DNA of 64,000 nucleotides from Halictus rubicundus (lineage: Eukaryota; Arthropoda; Insecta; Hymenoptera; Halictidae): contig NW_027488841.1 in the NCBI RefSeq assembly GCF_050948215.1, positions 234,328 through 298,327 of the forward strand, given 5' to 3'. Numbering within the stretch: position 1 is the first letter of the stretch; each line of letters opens with the position of its first letter. A program made the position numbers and the translations under genes. Positions 13,701 through 27,164 of this stretch are shown here, piece after piece. The notes under the pieces were generated by a model that had not been told where the DNA came from, ran no database searches, and saw nothing but the letters and a program-made list of their open reading frames with translations.

Positions 13701-16700
13701 CTCTATCCTATCCTATCCTCTATCCTATCCTATCCTCTAACCTATCCTATCCTCTATGCTATCCTATCCTCTATCCTCTATCCTATCCTATCCTCTATCC
13801 TATCCTATCCTCTATCCTATCCTATCCTCTATCCGATCCTATCCTCTATCCTATCCTATCCTCTATCCTATCCTATCCTATATCCTATCCTATCCTGTAG
13901 CCTATCCAATCCTCAATCCTATCCTATCTTCTATCCTATCCTATCCTCTATCCTATCAAATCCCCTATCCTATCCTCTATCCTATCCTATCCTGTATCCT
14001 ATCCAATCCTCAATCCTATCCTATCATCTATCCTCTATCCTATCCAATCCTCTATCCTATCCAATCCTCTATCCTATCATATCCTCTATCCTATAATATC
14101 CTCTATCCTATCCTATCCTCTATCCAATCCTCTAACCTATCCTATCCTCTATCCTATCCTATCCTATATCCTATCCTATCCTCTATCCTATCCTATCCTC
14201 TATCCTATCCTATCCTCTAACCTATCCTATCCTCTATGCTATCCTATCCTCTATCCTCTATCCTATCCTATCCTCTATCCTATCCTATCCTCAATCCTAT
14301 CCAATCCTCTATCCTATCCATTCCTCTATCCTATCCTATCCTCTATCCAATCCTCTATCCTATCCTATCCTCTATCCTATCCCATCCTCTATCCTATCCT
14401 ATCCTCTGTCCTATCCTATCCTCTATCCTATCCTATCCTCTATCCTATCCTATCCTCTATGCTATCCTATCCTCTATCCTCTATCCAATCCTATCCTCTA
14501 TCCTATCCTATCCTCTATCCGATCCTATCCTCTATCCTATCCTATCCTCTATCCTATCCTATCCTCTATCCTATCCTATCCTCTATCCTATCCTATCCTC
14601 TATGCTATCCTATCCTCTATCCTATCCTATCCTCTATCCTATCCTATCCTATCCTCTATCCTATCGTATCCTCTATCCTATGCTATCCTCTATGCTATCC
14701 TATCCTCTATCCTATCCTATCATCTATCCTATCCTATCCTCTATCCTATCAAATCCCCTATCCTATCCTCTATCCTATTCTATCCTGTATCCTATCCTAT
14801 CGTCTATCCTATCCTATCCTCTATCCTATCCTCTATCCGATCCTATCCTCTATCCTATCCTATCCTCTATCCTATCCTATCCTCTATCCTATCCTATCCT
14901 CTATCCTATCCTATCCTCTATCCGATCCTATTCTCTATCCTATCCTATCCTGTATCCTATCCAATCCTCAATCCTATCCTATCATCTATCCTCTATCCTA
15001 TCCAATCCTCTATCCTATCCATTCCTCTATCCTATCCTATCCTCTATCCTATCCCATCCTCTATCCTATCCTATCCTCTATCCTATCCTATCCTCTATCC
15101 TATCCTATCCTCTATGCTATCCTATCCTCTATCCTATCCTATCCTCTATCCTATCCTCTATCCTATCCTATCCTCTATCCTATCCTATCCTCTATCCTAT
15201 ACTATCCTATCCTCTATCCTATCCTATCCTCTATCCTATGCTATCCTCTATCCTATCCTATCATCTATCCTATCCTATCATCTATCCTATCCTATCCTCT
15301 ATTCTATCAAATCCCCTATCCTATCCTCTATCCTATCCTATCCTGTATCCTATCCTATCCTCTATCCTATCCTCTATTCGATCCTATCCTCTATCCTATC
15401 CTATCCTCTATCCTATCCTCTATCGTATCCTCTATCCTATCCTCTATCCTATCTTATCCTCTATCCTATCCTATCCTCTATCCTAACCTATCCTCTATCC
15501 GATCCTATCCTCTATCCTATCCTATCCTCTATCCTATCCTATCCTCTATCCTATCCTATCCTCTATCCTATCCTATCCACTATCCTATCCTATCCTCTAT
15601 CCTATCCTATCCTCTATCCTCTATCCTATCCTATCCTCTATCCTATCCTATCCTCTATCCTATCCTATCCTCTATCCTATCCTATCCTCTATCCTATCCT
15701 ATCCTCTATCCTATCCTATCCTCTCTCCTATCCAATCCTCAATCCTATCCTATCATCTATCCTCTATCCTATCCTATCCTCTATCCTATCCTATCCTCTA
15801 TCCTATATCCTATCCTATCCTCTATGATAGCCTATCCTCTATCCTATAATATCATCTATCCGTTCCTATTCTCTATCCTAACCTATTCTCTATCCTATCC
15901 TCTATCCAATCCTCTATCCTATCCTATCTTCTATCCTATCCTATCCTCTATCCTATCAAATCCCCTATCCTATCCTCTATCCCATCCTATCCTGTATCCT
16001 ATCCAATCCTCAATCCTATCCTATCATCTATCCTCTATCCTATCCTATCCTCTATCCTATCAAATCCCCTATCCTATCCTCTATCCCATCCTATCCTGTA
16101 TCCTATCCAATCCTCAATCCTATCCTATCATCTATCCTCTATCCTATCCTATCCTCTATCCTATCAAATCCCCTATCCTATCCTCTATCCTATCCTATCC
16201 TGTATCCTATCCAATCCTCTATCCTACCCTATCATCTATCCTCAATCCTATCCAATCCTCTATCCTATCCATTCCTCTATCCTATCCTATCCTCTATCCA
16301 ATCCTCTATCCTATCCTATCCTCTATCCTATCCCATCCTCTATCCTATCCTATCCTCTATCCTATCCTATCCTCTATCCTATCCTATCCTCTATCCTATC
16401 CTATCCTCTATGCTATCCTATCCTCTATCCTCTATCCTATCCTATCCTCTATCCTATCCTATCCTCTATCCTATCCTATCCTCTATCCGATCCTATCCTC
16501 TATCCTATCCTATCCTCTATCCTATCCTATCCTCTATCCTATCCAATCCTCAATCCTATCCTATCTTCTATCCTATCCTATCCTCTATCCTATCAAATCC
16601 CCTATCCTATACTCTATCCTATCCTATCCTGTATCCTATCCAATCCTCAATCCTATCCTATCATCTATCCTCTATCCTATCCAATCCTCTATCCTAACCA

Positions 16701-17189
16701 ATCCTCTATCCTATCATATCCTCTATCCTATAATATCCTCTATCCTATCCTATCCTCTATCCAATCCTCTAACCTATCCTATCCTCTATCCTATCCTATC
16801 CTATATCCTATCCTATCCTCTATCCTATCCTATCCTATCCTATCCTCTATCCTATCCTATCCTCTATCCTATCCTAACCTCTATCCTATCCTTATCTCTA
16901 CCCTATCCTATCCTCTATCCTATCCTATCCTCTATCCTATCCTATCCTCTATCCTATATCCTATCCTATCCTCTATGCGAGCCTATCCTCTATCCTATCC
17001 TATCCTCTATCCTATCCTATCCTCTATCCTATCCTATTCTCTATCCTATTCTATGCTCTATCCTATCCTATCCTCTATCCTATCCTATCTTCTATCCTAC
17101 CCTATCATCTATCCTCAAGTCTATCCTTTCCTGTATCCTATCCAATCCACTATCCTATCCTATCCTCTATCCTATCCTATCCAATCCCC

Positions 17190-17303
17190 TATCCTATGCT
17201 CTATCCTATCCTACCCTCTATAATATCGTATACTCTATCATATCCTATCCCCTATCCTATAATATCATCTATCCGTTCCTATTCTCTATCCTAACCTATT
17301 CTC
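17190..17303 (+). repeat. J block, copy 5
   Basis: Full unit order; the fourth unit ends CCCC as in copies 1, 2 and 4, but the fifth has TATAATATC. Confidence 0.88.
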
Positions 17304-17718
17304 TATCCTATCCTCTATCCAATCATCTATCCTATCCTATCTTCTATCCTATCCTATCCTCTATCCTATCAAATCCCCTATCCTATCCTCTATCCCATCC
17401 TATCCTGTATCCTATCCAATCCTCAATCCTATCCTATCATCTATCCTCTATCCTATCCTATCCTCTATCCTATCAAATCCCCTATCCTATCCTCTATCCT
17501 ATCCTATCCTGTATCCTATCCAATCCTCTATCCTACCCTATCATCTATCCTCAATCCTATCCAATCCTCTATCCTATCCATTCCTCTATCCTATCCTATC
17601 CTCTATCCAATCCTCTATCCTATCCTATCCTCTATCCTATCCCATCATCTATCCTATCCTATCCTCTGTCCTATCCTATCCTCTATCCTATCCTATCCTC
17701 TATCCTATCCTATCCTCT

Positions 17719-18349
17719 ATGCTATCCTATCCTCTATCCTCTATCCAATCCTATCCTCTATCCTATCCTATCCTCTATCCGATCCTATCCTCTATCCTAT
17801 CCTATCCTCTATCCTATCCTATCCTCTATCCTATCCTATCCTCTATCCTATCCTATCCTCTATGCTATCCTATCCTCTATCCTATCCTATCCTCTATCCT
17901 ATCCTATCCTCTATCCTATCCTATCCTATCCTCTATCCTATCGTATCCTCTATCCTATGCTATCCTCTATGCTATCCTATCCTCTATCCTATCCTATCAT
18001 CTATCCTATCCTATCCTCTATCCTATCAAATCCCCTATCCTATCCTCTATCCTATTCTATCCTGTATCCTATCCTATCCTCTATCCTATCCTATCCTCTA
18101 TCCTATCCTCTATCCGATCCTATCCTCTATCCTATCCTCTATCCTATCCTATCCTCTTTCCTATCCTCTATCCTATCCTCTATCCTATCCTCTATCCTAT
18201 CCTCTATCCTATCCTATCCTCTATCCTATCCTATCCTCTATGCTATCCTATCCTCTATCCTAACCTATCCTCTATCCTATCCTATCCTCTATCCTATCCT
18301 ATCCTCTATCCTATCCTATCCTCTATCCTATCCTATCCTCTATCCTATC
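17719..18349 (+). repeat. Third start of the 3.3-kb family, then near-consensus units
   Basis: Begins with the 17719 start unit and follows the 11132 and 14459 copies for about 400 bp, including the CCTATGCTATCC doublet near 17955 and a CAAATCCCC unit near 18026. It then changes into a run of short units (12 and 7 bp, near 18120-18220) and consensus units. One TTTCC change lies near 18157. Confidence 0.7.
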
Positions 18350-18556
18350 CTATCCTCTATCCGATCCTATCCTCTATCATATCCTATCCTCTATCCTATC
18401 CTATCCTCTATCCTATTCTATGCTCTATCCCATCCTATCCTCTATCCTATCCTATCTTCTATCCTACCCTATCATCTATCCTCAAGTCTATCCTTTCCTG
18501 TATCCTATCCAATCCGCTATCCTATCCTATCCTCTATCCTATCCTATCCAATCCCC

Positions 18557-18670
18557 TATCCTATGCTCTATCCTATCCTACCCTCTATAATATCGTATAC
18601 ACTATCATATCCTATCCTCTATCCTATAATATCATCTATCCGTTCCTATTCTCTATCCTAACCTATTCTC
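18557..18670 (+). repeat. J block, copy 6 (GTATACAC variant)
   Basis: The third unit ends GTATACAC instead of GTATACTC. The fourth ends CCTC. Shared only with copy 7. Confidence 0.9.
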
Positions 18671-21070
18671 TATCCTATCCTCTATCCAATCCTCTATCCT
18701 ATCCTATCTTCTATCCTATCCTATCCTCTATCCTATCAAATCCCCTATCCTATCCTCTATCCTATCCTATCCTGTATCCTATCCAATCCTCAATCCTATC
18801 CTATCCTCTATCCTATCCTATCCTCTATCCTATCCTCTATCCGATCCTATCCTCTATCCTATCCTATCCTCTATCCTATCCTCTATCCTATCCTCTATCC
18901 TATCCTATCCTCTATCCTATCCTATCCTCTATGCTATCCTATCCTTTATCCTATCCTATCCTCTATCCTATCCAATCCTCTATCCTATCCATTCCTCTGT
19001 CCTATCATATCCTCTATCCTATCCTATCCTCTATCCTATCCTATCCTCTATCCTATCCTATCCTCTATCCTATCCTATCCTCTATCCTATCCTATCCTCT
19101 ATCCTATCCAATCCTCAATCCTATCCTATCATCTATCCTCTATCCTATCCAATCCTCTATCCTCTCCATTCCTCTATCCTATCCTATCCTCTATCCAATC
19201 CTCTATCCTATCCTATCCTCTATCCTATCCTATCCTCTATCCTATCCTCTATCCGGTCCTATCCTCTATCCTATCCTATCCTCTATCCTATCCTATATCC
19301 TATCCTCTATCCTATCCTCTATCCTATCCTATCCTCTATCCTATCCAATCCTCTATCCTATCCAGTCCTCTGTCCTATCATATCCTCTATCCTATCCTAT
19401 CCTCTATCCTATCCGATCCTCTATCCTCTATCCTATCCTATCCTCTATCCTATCCTATCCTATCCTTTATCCTATGCTATCCTCTATCCTATCCTATCCT
19501 CTATCCTATCCTATCCTCTATCCTATCCTATCCTCTATCCTATCCTATCCTGTATCCTATCCAATCCTCAATCCTATCCTATCATCTATCCTCTATCCTA
19601 TCCAATCCTCTATCCTATCCATTCCTCTATCCTATCCTATCCTCTATCCTATCCCATCCTCTATCCTATACTATCCTCTATCCTATCCTATCCTCTATCC
19701 TATCCTATCCTCTATGCTATCCTATCCTCTATCCTATCCTATCCTCTATCCTATCCTCTATCCTATCCTATCCTCTATCCTATCCTATCCTCTATCCTAT
19801 ACTATCCTATCCTCTATCCTATCCTATCCTCTATCCTATCCTCTATCCTATCCTATCCTCTATCCTATCCTATCCTCTATCCTATACTATCCTATCCTCT
19901 ATCCTATCCTATCCTCTATCCTATGCTATCCTCTATCCTATCCTTTCCTCTATCCTATCCTATCATCTATCCTATCCTATCCTCTATTCTATCAAATCCC
20001 CTATCCTATCCTCTATCCTATCCTATCCTGTATCCTATCCTATCCTCTATCCTATCCTCTATTCGATCCTATCCTCTATCCTATCCTATCCTCTATCCTA
20101 TCCTCTATCGTATCCTCTATCCTATCCTCTATCCTATCCTATCCTCTATCCTATCCTATCCTCTATCCTAACCTATCCTCTATCCGATCCTATCCTCTAT
20201 CCTATCCTATCCTCTATCCTATCCTATCCTATCCTCTATCCTATCCTATCCTCTATCCTATCCTATCCACTATCCTATCCTATCCTCTATCCTATCCTAT
20301 CCTCTATCCTCTATCCTATCCTATCCTCTATCCTATCCTATCCTCTATCCTATCCTATCCTCTATCCTATCCTATCCTCTATCCTATCCTATCCTCTATC
20401 CTATCCTATCCTCTATCCTATCCTATCCTCTATCCTATCCTATCCTCTATCCTATCCTATCCTCTATCCTATCCTATCCTCTATCCTATCCAATCCTCAA
20501 TCCTATCCTATCATCTATCCTCTATCCTATCCAATCCTCTATCCTCTCCATTCCTCTATCCTATCCTATCCTCTATCCAATCCTCTATCCTATCCTATCC
20601 TCTATCCTATCCTATCCTCTATCCTATCCTCTATCCGGTCCTATCCTCTATCCTATCCTATCCTCTATCCTATCCTCTATCCTATCCTCTATCCTATCCT
20701 CTATCCTATCCTATCCTCTATCCTATCCAATCCTCTATCCTATCCAGTCCTCTGTCCTATCATATCCTCTATCCTATCCTATCCTCTATCCTATCCTATC
20801 CTCTATCCTATCCTATCCTCTATCCTATCCTATCCTCTATCCTATCCTATCCTCTATCCTATCCTATCCTCTATCCGATCCTATCCTCTATCATATCCTA
20901 TCCTCTATCCTATCCTATCCTCTATCCTATTCTATGCTCTATCCTATCCTATCCTCTATCCTATCCTATCTTCTATCCTACCCTATCATCTATCCTCAAG
21001 TCTATCCTTTCCTGTATCCTATCCAATCCGCTATCCTATCCTATCCTCTATCCTATCCTATCCAATCCCC

Positions 21071-21184
21071 TATCCTATGCTCTATCCTATCCTACCCTCT
21101 ATAATATCGTATACACTATCATATCCTATCCTCTATCCTATAATATCATCTATCCGTTCCTATTCTCTATCCTAACCTATTCTC
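21071..21184 (+). repeat. J block, copy 7 (GTATACAC variant)
   Basis: Same as copy 6, 2514 bp downstream, confirming that the pair arose by the 2.5-kb duplication. Confidence 0.9.
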
Positions 21185-24100
21185 TATCCTATCCTCTATC
21201 CAATCCTCTATCCTATCCTATCTTCTATCCTATCCTATCCTCTATCCTATCAAATCCCCTATCCTATCCTCTATCCTATCCTATCCTGTATCCTATCCAA
21301 TCCTCAATCCTATCCTATCCTCTATCCTATCCTATCCTCTATCCTATCCTCTATCCGATCCTATCCTCTATCCTATCCTATCCTCTATCCTATCCTCTAT
21401 CCTATCCTATCCTCTATCCTATCCTATGCTCTATGCTATCCTATCCTTTATCCTATCCTATCCTCTATCCTATCCAATCCTCTATCCTATCCATTCCTCT
21501 GTCCTATCATATCCTCTATCCTATCCTATCCTCTATCCTATCCTATCCTCTATCCTATCCTATCCTCTATCCTATCCTATCCTCTATCCTATCCTATCCT
21601 CTATCCTATCCAATCCTCAATCCTATCCTATCATCTATCCTCTATCCTATCCAATCCTCTATCCTCTCCATTCCTCTATCCTATCCTATCCTCTATCCAA
21701 TCCTCTATCCTATCCTATCCTCTATCCTATCCTATCCTCTATCCTATCCTCTATCCGGTCCTATCCTCTATCCTATCCTATCCTCTATCCTATCCTCTAT
21801 CCTATCCTCTATCCTATCCTCTATCCTATCCTATCCTCTATCCTATCCAATCCTCTATCCTATCCAGTCCTCTGTCCTATCATATCCTCTATCCTATCCT
21901 ATCCTCTATCCTATCCGATCCTCTATCCTCTATCCTATCCTATCCTCTATCCTATCCTATCCTATCCTTTATCCTATCCTATCCTCTATCCTATCCTATC
22001 CTCTATCCTATCCTATCCTCTATCCTATCCTATCCTCTATCCTATCCTATCCTGTATCCTATCCAATCCTCAATCCTATCCTATCATCTATCCTCTATCC
22101 TATCCAATCCTCTATCCTATCCATTCCTCTATCCTATCCTATCCTCTATCCTATCCCATCCTCTATCCTATACTATCCTCTATCCTATCCTATCCTCTAT
22201 CCTATCCTATCCTCTATGCTATCCTATCCTCTATCCTATCCTATCCTCTATCCTATCCTCTATCCTATCCTATCCTCTATCCTATCCTATCCTCTATCCT
22301 ATACTATCCTATCCTCTATCCTATCCTATCCTCTATCCTATCCTCTATCCTATCCTATCCTCTATCCTATCCTATCCTCTATCCTATACTATCCTATCCT
22401 CTATCCTATCCTATCCTCTATCCTATGCTATCCTCTATCCTATCCTTTCCTCTATCCTATCCTATCATCTATCCTATCCTATCCTCTATTCTATCAAATC
22501 CCCTATCCTATCCTCTATCCTATCCTATCCTGTATCCTATCCTATCCTCTATCCTATCCTCTATTCGATCCTATCCTCTATCCTATCCTATCCTCTATCC
22601 TATCCTCTATCGTATCCTCTATCCTATCCTCTATCCTATCCTATCCTCTATCCTATCCTATCCTCTATCCTAACCTATCCTCTATCCGATCCTATCCTCT
22701 ATCCTATCCTATCCTCTATCCTATCCTATCCTCTATCCTATCCTATCCTCTATCCTATCCTATCCACTATCCTATCCTATCCTCTATCCTATCCTATCCT
22801 CTATCCTCTATCCTATCCTATCCTCTATCCTATCCTATCCTCTATCCTATCCTATCCTCTATCCTATCCTATCCTCTATCCTATCCTATCCTCTATCCTA
22901 TCCTATCCTCTATCCTATCCTATCCTCTATCCTATCCAATCCTCAATCCTATCCTATCATCTATCCTCTATCCTATCCAATCCTCTATCCTCTCCATTCC
23001 TCTATCCTATCCTATCCTCTATCCAATCCTCTATCCTATCCTATCCTCTATCCTATCCTATCCTCTATCCTATCCTCTATCCGGTCCTATCCTCTATCCT
23101 ATCCTATCCTCTATCCTATCCTCTATCCTATCCTCTATCCTATCCTCTATCCTATCCTATCCTCTATCCTATCCAATCCTCTATCCTATCCAGTCCTCTG
23201 TCCTATCATATCCTCTATCCTATCCTATCCTCTATCCTATCCGATCCTCTATCCTCTATCCTATCCTATCCTCTATCCTATCCTATCCTATCCTCTATCC
23301 TATCCTATCCTCTATCCTATCCTATCCTCTATCCTATCCTATCCTCTATCCTATCCTATCCTCTATCCTATCCTATCCTCTATCCTATCCTATCCTCTAT
23401 CCTATCCTATCCTGTATCCTATCCAATCCTCAATCCTATCCTATCATCTATCCTCTATCCTATCCAATCCTCTATCCTATCCATTCCTCTATCCTATCCT
23501 ATCCTCTATCCTATCCCATCCTCTATCCTATACTATCCTCTATCCTATCCTATCCTCTATCCTATCCTATCCTCTATGCTATCCTATCCTCTATCCTATC
23601 CTATCCTCTATCCTATCCTCTATTCTATCCTATCCTCTATCCTATCCTATCCTCTATCCTATACTATCCTATCCTCTATCCTATCCTATCCTCTATCCTA
23701 TCCTCTATCCTATCCTATCCTCTATCCTATCCTATCCTCTATCCTATACTATCCTATCCTCTATCCTATCCTATCCTCTATCCTATGCTATCCTCTATCC
23801 TATCCTTTCCTCTATCCTATCCTATCATCTATCCTATCCTATCCTCTATTCTATCAAATCCCCTATCCTATCCTCTATCCTATCCTATCCTGTATCCTAT
23901 CCTATCCTCTATCCTATCCTCTATTCGATCCTATCCTCTATCCTATCCTATCCTCTATCCTATCCTCTATCGTATCCTCTATCCTATCCTCTATCCTATC
24001 CTATCCTCTATCCTATCCTATCCTCTATCCTAACCTATCCTCTATCCGATCCTATCCTCTATCCTATCCTATCCTCTATCCTATCCTATCCTCTATCCTA

Positions 24101-24304
24101 TCCTATCCTCTATCCTATCCTATCCACTATCCTATCCTATCCTCTATCCTATCCTATCCTCTATCCTCTATCCTATCCTATCCTCTATCCTATCCTATCC
24201 TCTATCCTATCCTATCCTCTATCCGATCCTATCCTCTATCCTATCCTATCCTCTATCCTATCCTATCCTCTATCCTATCATATCCTCTATCCTATCCAAT
24301 CCCC

Positions 24305-24418
24305 TATCCTATGCTCTATCCTATCCTACCCTCTATAATATCGTATACTCTATCATATCCTATCCTCTATCCTATAATATCATCTATCCGTTCCTATTCT
24401 CTATCCTAACCTATTCTC
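24305..24418 (+). repeat. J block, copy 8 (trio A, first)
   Basis: Full order with GTATACTC, CCTC and TATAATATC. Its counterpart is copy 11. Confidence 0.9.
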
Positions 24419-25414
24419 TATCCTATCCTCTATCCAATCCTCTATCCTATCCTATCTTCTATCCTATCCTATCCTCTATCCTATCAAATCCCCTATCCTA
24501 TCCTCTATCCTATCCTATCCCCTATCCTATCCTATCCTCTATGCTATCCTATCCTCTATCCTCTATCCTATCCTATCCTCTATCCTATCCTATCCTCTAT
24601 CCTATCCTATCCTCTATCCGATCCTATCCTCTATCCTATCCTCTATCCGATCCTATCCTCTATCCTATCCTATCCTCTATCCTATCCTATCCTCTATCCT
24701 ATCCTATCCTGTAGCCTATCCAATCCTCAATCCTATCCTATCTTCTATCCTATCCTATCCTCTATCCTATCAAATCCCCTATCCTATCCTCTATCCTATC
24801 CTATCCTGTATCCTATCCAATCCTCAATCCTATCCTATCATCTATCCTCTATCCTATCCAATCCTCTATCCTATCCAATCCTCTATCCTATCCTATCCTC
24901 TATCCTATCCTATCCTCTATCCAATCCTCTATCCTATCCTATCCTCTATCCTATCCCATCCTCTATCCTATCCTATCCTCTATCCTATCCTATCCTCTAT
25001 CCTATCCTATCCTCTATCCTATCCAATCCTCAATCCTATCCTATCATCTATCCTCTATCCTATCCAATCCTCTATCCTATCCATTCCTCTATCCAATCCT
25101 CTATCCTATCCATTCCTCTATCCTATCCTATCCTCTATCCAATCCTCTATCCTATCCTATCCTCTATCCTATCCCATCCTCTATCCTATCCTATCCTCTA
25201 TCCTATCCTATCCTCTATCCGATCCTATCCTCTATCATATCCTATCCTCTATCCTATCCTATCCTCTATCCTATTCTATGCTCTATCCTATCCTATCCTC
25301 TATCCTTTCCTATCTTCTATCCTACCCTATCATCTATCCTCAAGTCTATCCTTTCCAGTATCCTATCCAATCCGCTATCCTATCCTATCCTCTATCCTAT
25401 CCTATCCAATCCCC

Positions 25415-25528
25415 TATCCTATACTCTATCATATCCTACCCTCTATAATATCGTATACTCTATCATATCCTATCCTCTATCCTATAATATCATCTATCCG
25501 TTCCTATTCTCTATCCTAACCTATTCTC
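25415..25528 (+). repeat. J block, copy 9 (trio A, second)
   Basis: The first unit is TATACTC rather than TATGCTC and the second begins TATCATATCC. Only copy 12 shares both changes. Confidence 0.9.
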
Positions 25529-27050
25529 TATCCTATCCTCTATCCAATCCTCTATCCTATCCTATCTTCTATCCTATCCTATCCTCTATCCTATCAAATC
25601 CCCTATCCTATCCTCTATCCCATCCTATCCTGTATCCTATCCAATCCTCAATCCTATCCTATCATCTATCCTCTATCCTATCCTATCCTCTATCCTATCA
25701 AATCCCCTATCCTATCCTCTATCCTATCCTATCCTGTATCCTATCCAATCCTCTATCCTATCCTATCCTCTATGCTATCCTATCCTCTATCCTCTATCCT
25801 ATCCTATCCTCTATCCTATCCTATCCTCTATCCTATCCTATCCTCTATCCTATCCTATCCTCTATCCTATCCTATCCTCTATCCGATCGTATCCTCTATC
25901 CTATCCTATCCTCTATCCTATCCTATCCTCTATCCTATCCTATCCTGTATCCTATCCAATCCTCAATCCTGTCCTATCATCTATCCTCTATCCTATCCAA
26001 TCCTCTATCCTATCCATTCGTCTATCCTATCATATCCTCTATCCTATAATATCCTCTATCCTATCCTATTCTCTATCCTATCTTTTCATCTATCCTCAAG
26101 TCTATCCTTTCCTGTATCCTATCCAATCCTCTATCCTATCCTATCCTCTATCGTATCGTATCCTCTATCCTATCCTATCTTCTATCCTATCCTATCCTCT
26201 ATCCTATCAAATCCCCTATCCTATCCTCTATCCTATCCTATCCTCTATCCTATCCTATCCTCTATCCTATCCTATCCTCTATCCTATCCTATCCTCTATC
26301 CTATCCTATCCTCTATCCTATCCTATCCTCTATCCTATCCTATCTTCTATCCTATCCTATCCTCTATCCTATCAAATCCCCTATCCTATCCTCTATCCTA
26401 TCCTATCCTGTATCCTATCCAATCCTCAATCCTATCCTGTCATCTATCCTCTATCCTATCCTATCCTCTATCCTATCCTATCCTCTATCCCATCCTATCC
26501 TCTATCCTATCCTATCCTCTATCCTATCCTATCCTCTATCCTATCCTATCCTCTATCCTATCCTATCTTCTATCCTATCCTATCCTCTATCCTATCAAAT
26601 CCCCTATCCTATCCTCTATCCTATCCTATCCTGTATCCTATCCAATCCTCAATCCTATCCTGTCATCTATCCTCTATCCTATCCTATCCTCTATCCTATC
26701 CTATCCTCTATCCCATCCTATCCTCTATCCTATCCTATCCTCTATCCTATCCTAACCTCTATCCTATCCTTATCTCTATCCTATCCTATCCTCTATCCTA
26801 TCCTATCCTCTATCCTATCCTATCCTCTATCCTATATCCTATCCTATCCTCTATGCTAGCCTATCCTCTATCCTATCCTATCCTCTATCCTATCCTATCC
26901 TCTATCCTATCCTATCCTCTATCCTATTCTATGCTCTATCCTATCCTATCCTCTATCCTATCCTATCTTCTATCGTACCCTATCATCTATCCTCAAGTCT
27001 ATCCTTTCCTGTATCTTATCCAATCCGCTATCCTATCCTATCCAATCCCC

Positions 27051-27164
27051 TATCCTATTCTCTATCCTATCCTACCCTCTATAATATCGTATAATCTATC
27101 ATATCCTATCCTCTATCCTATAATATCATCTATCCGTTCCTATTCTCTATCCTAACCTATTCTC
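27051..27164 (+). repeat. J block, copy 10 (trio A, third)
   Basis: The first unit is TATTCTC, and the third ends GTATAATC, which destroys the GTATAC palindrome. Only copy 13 shares both changes. Confidence 0.9.

Larger units (their letters stand above)
10115..17718 (+). repeat. Higher-order repeats of about 3.3-3.6 kb
   Basis: The start unit TATGCTATCC-TATCCTC followed by two TATCC-TC short units and CCAATCC lies at 11132, 14459 and 17719, spacings 3327 and 3260. Separately, TATGCTAGCC (9567, 13170) and another start (10153, 13756) are 3603 bp apart. TATTCGATCC lies at 12058, 12743 and 15380; 12058 to 15380 is 3322, one pentamer less than 3327. GTAGCC units at about 10291 and 13897 belong to the 3603-bp pairing. 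The region is a set of overlapping duplications with different end points rather than one clean tandem series. A changed TATGATAGCC at 15824 and TATGCGAGCC at 16975 are one-base derivatives of TATGCTAGCC. Confidence 0.75.
18350..24300 (+). repeat. Tandem 2.5-kb repeats, nested with 1.1-1.4-kb repeats
   Basis: Markers pair at 2501-2514 bp: J block (18587, 21101), TATGCTATCC-TATCCTTTATCC (18931, 21433), CCATTCCTCTG (18991, 21493), CCGGTCC (19255, 21757), TATTCGATCC (20065, 22566). A further TATTCGATCC at 23926 starts a shorter third copy, 1360 bp on. CCGGTCC units at 19255, 20637, 21757 and 23083 give inner spacings of 1382, 1120 and 1326. The two J copies here share the GTATACAC variant, seen in no other copy. 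Confidence 0.82.
24301..27164 (+). repeat. Block with three J copies (trio A)
   Basis: Contains J blocks at 24305, 25415 and 27051, spacings 1110 and 1636. Between them are 121-bp type cassettes, a GTAGCC unit (about 24711), a TCTTTTCATC-CTCAAG group (about 26082), a CCTAACCTC unit (26753) and TATGCTAGCC (26853). Every one of these has a counterpart 11.53-11.58 kb downstream in trio B. Differences include about 39 bp of units missing here between 24541 and 25445. Confidence 0.87.
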
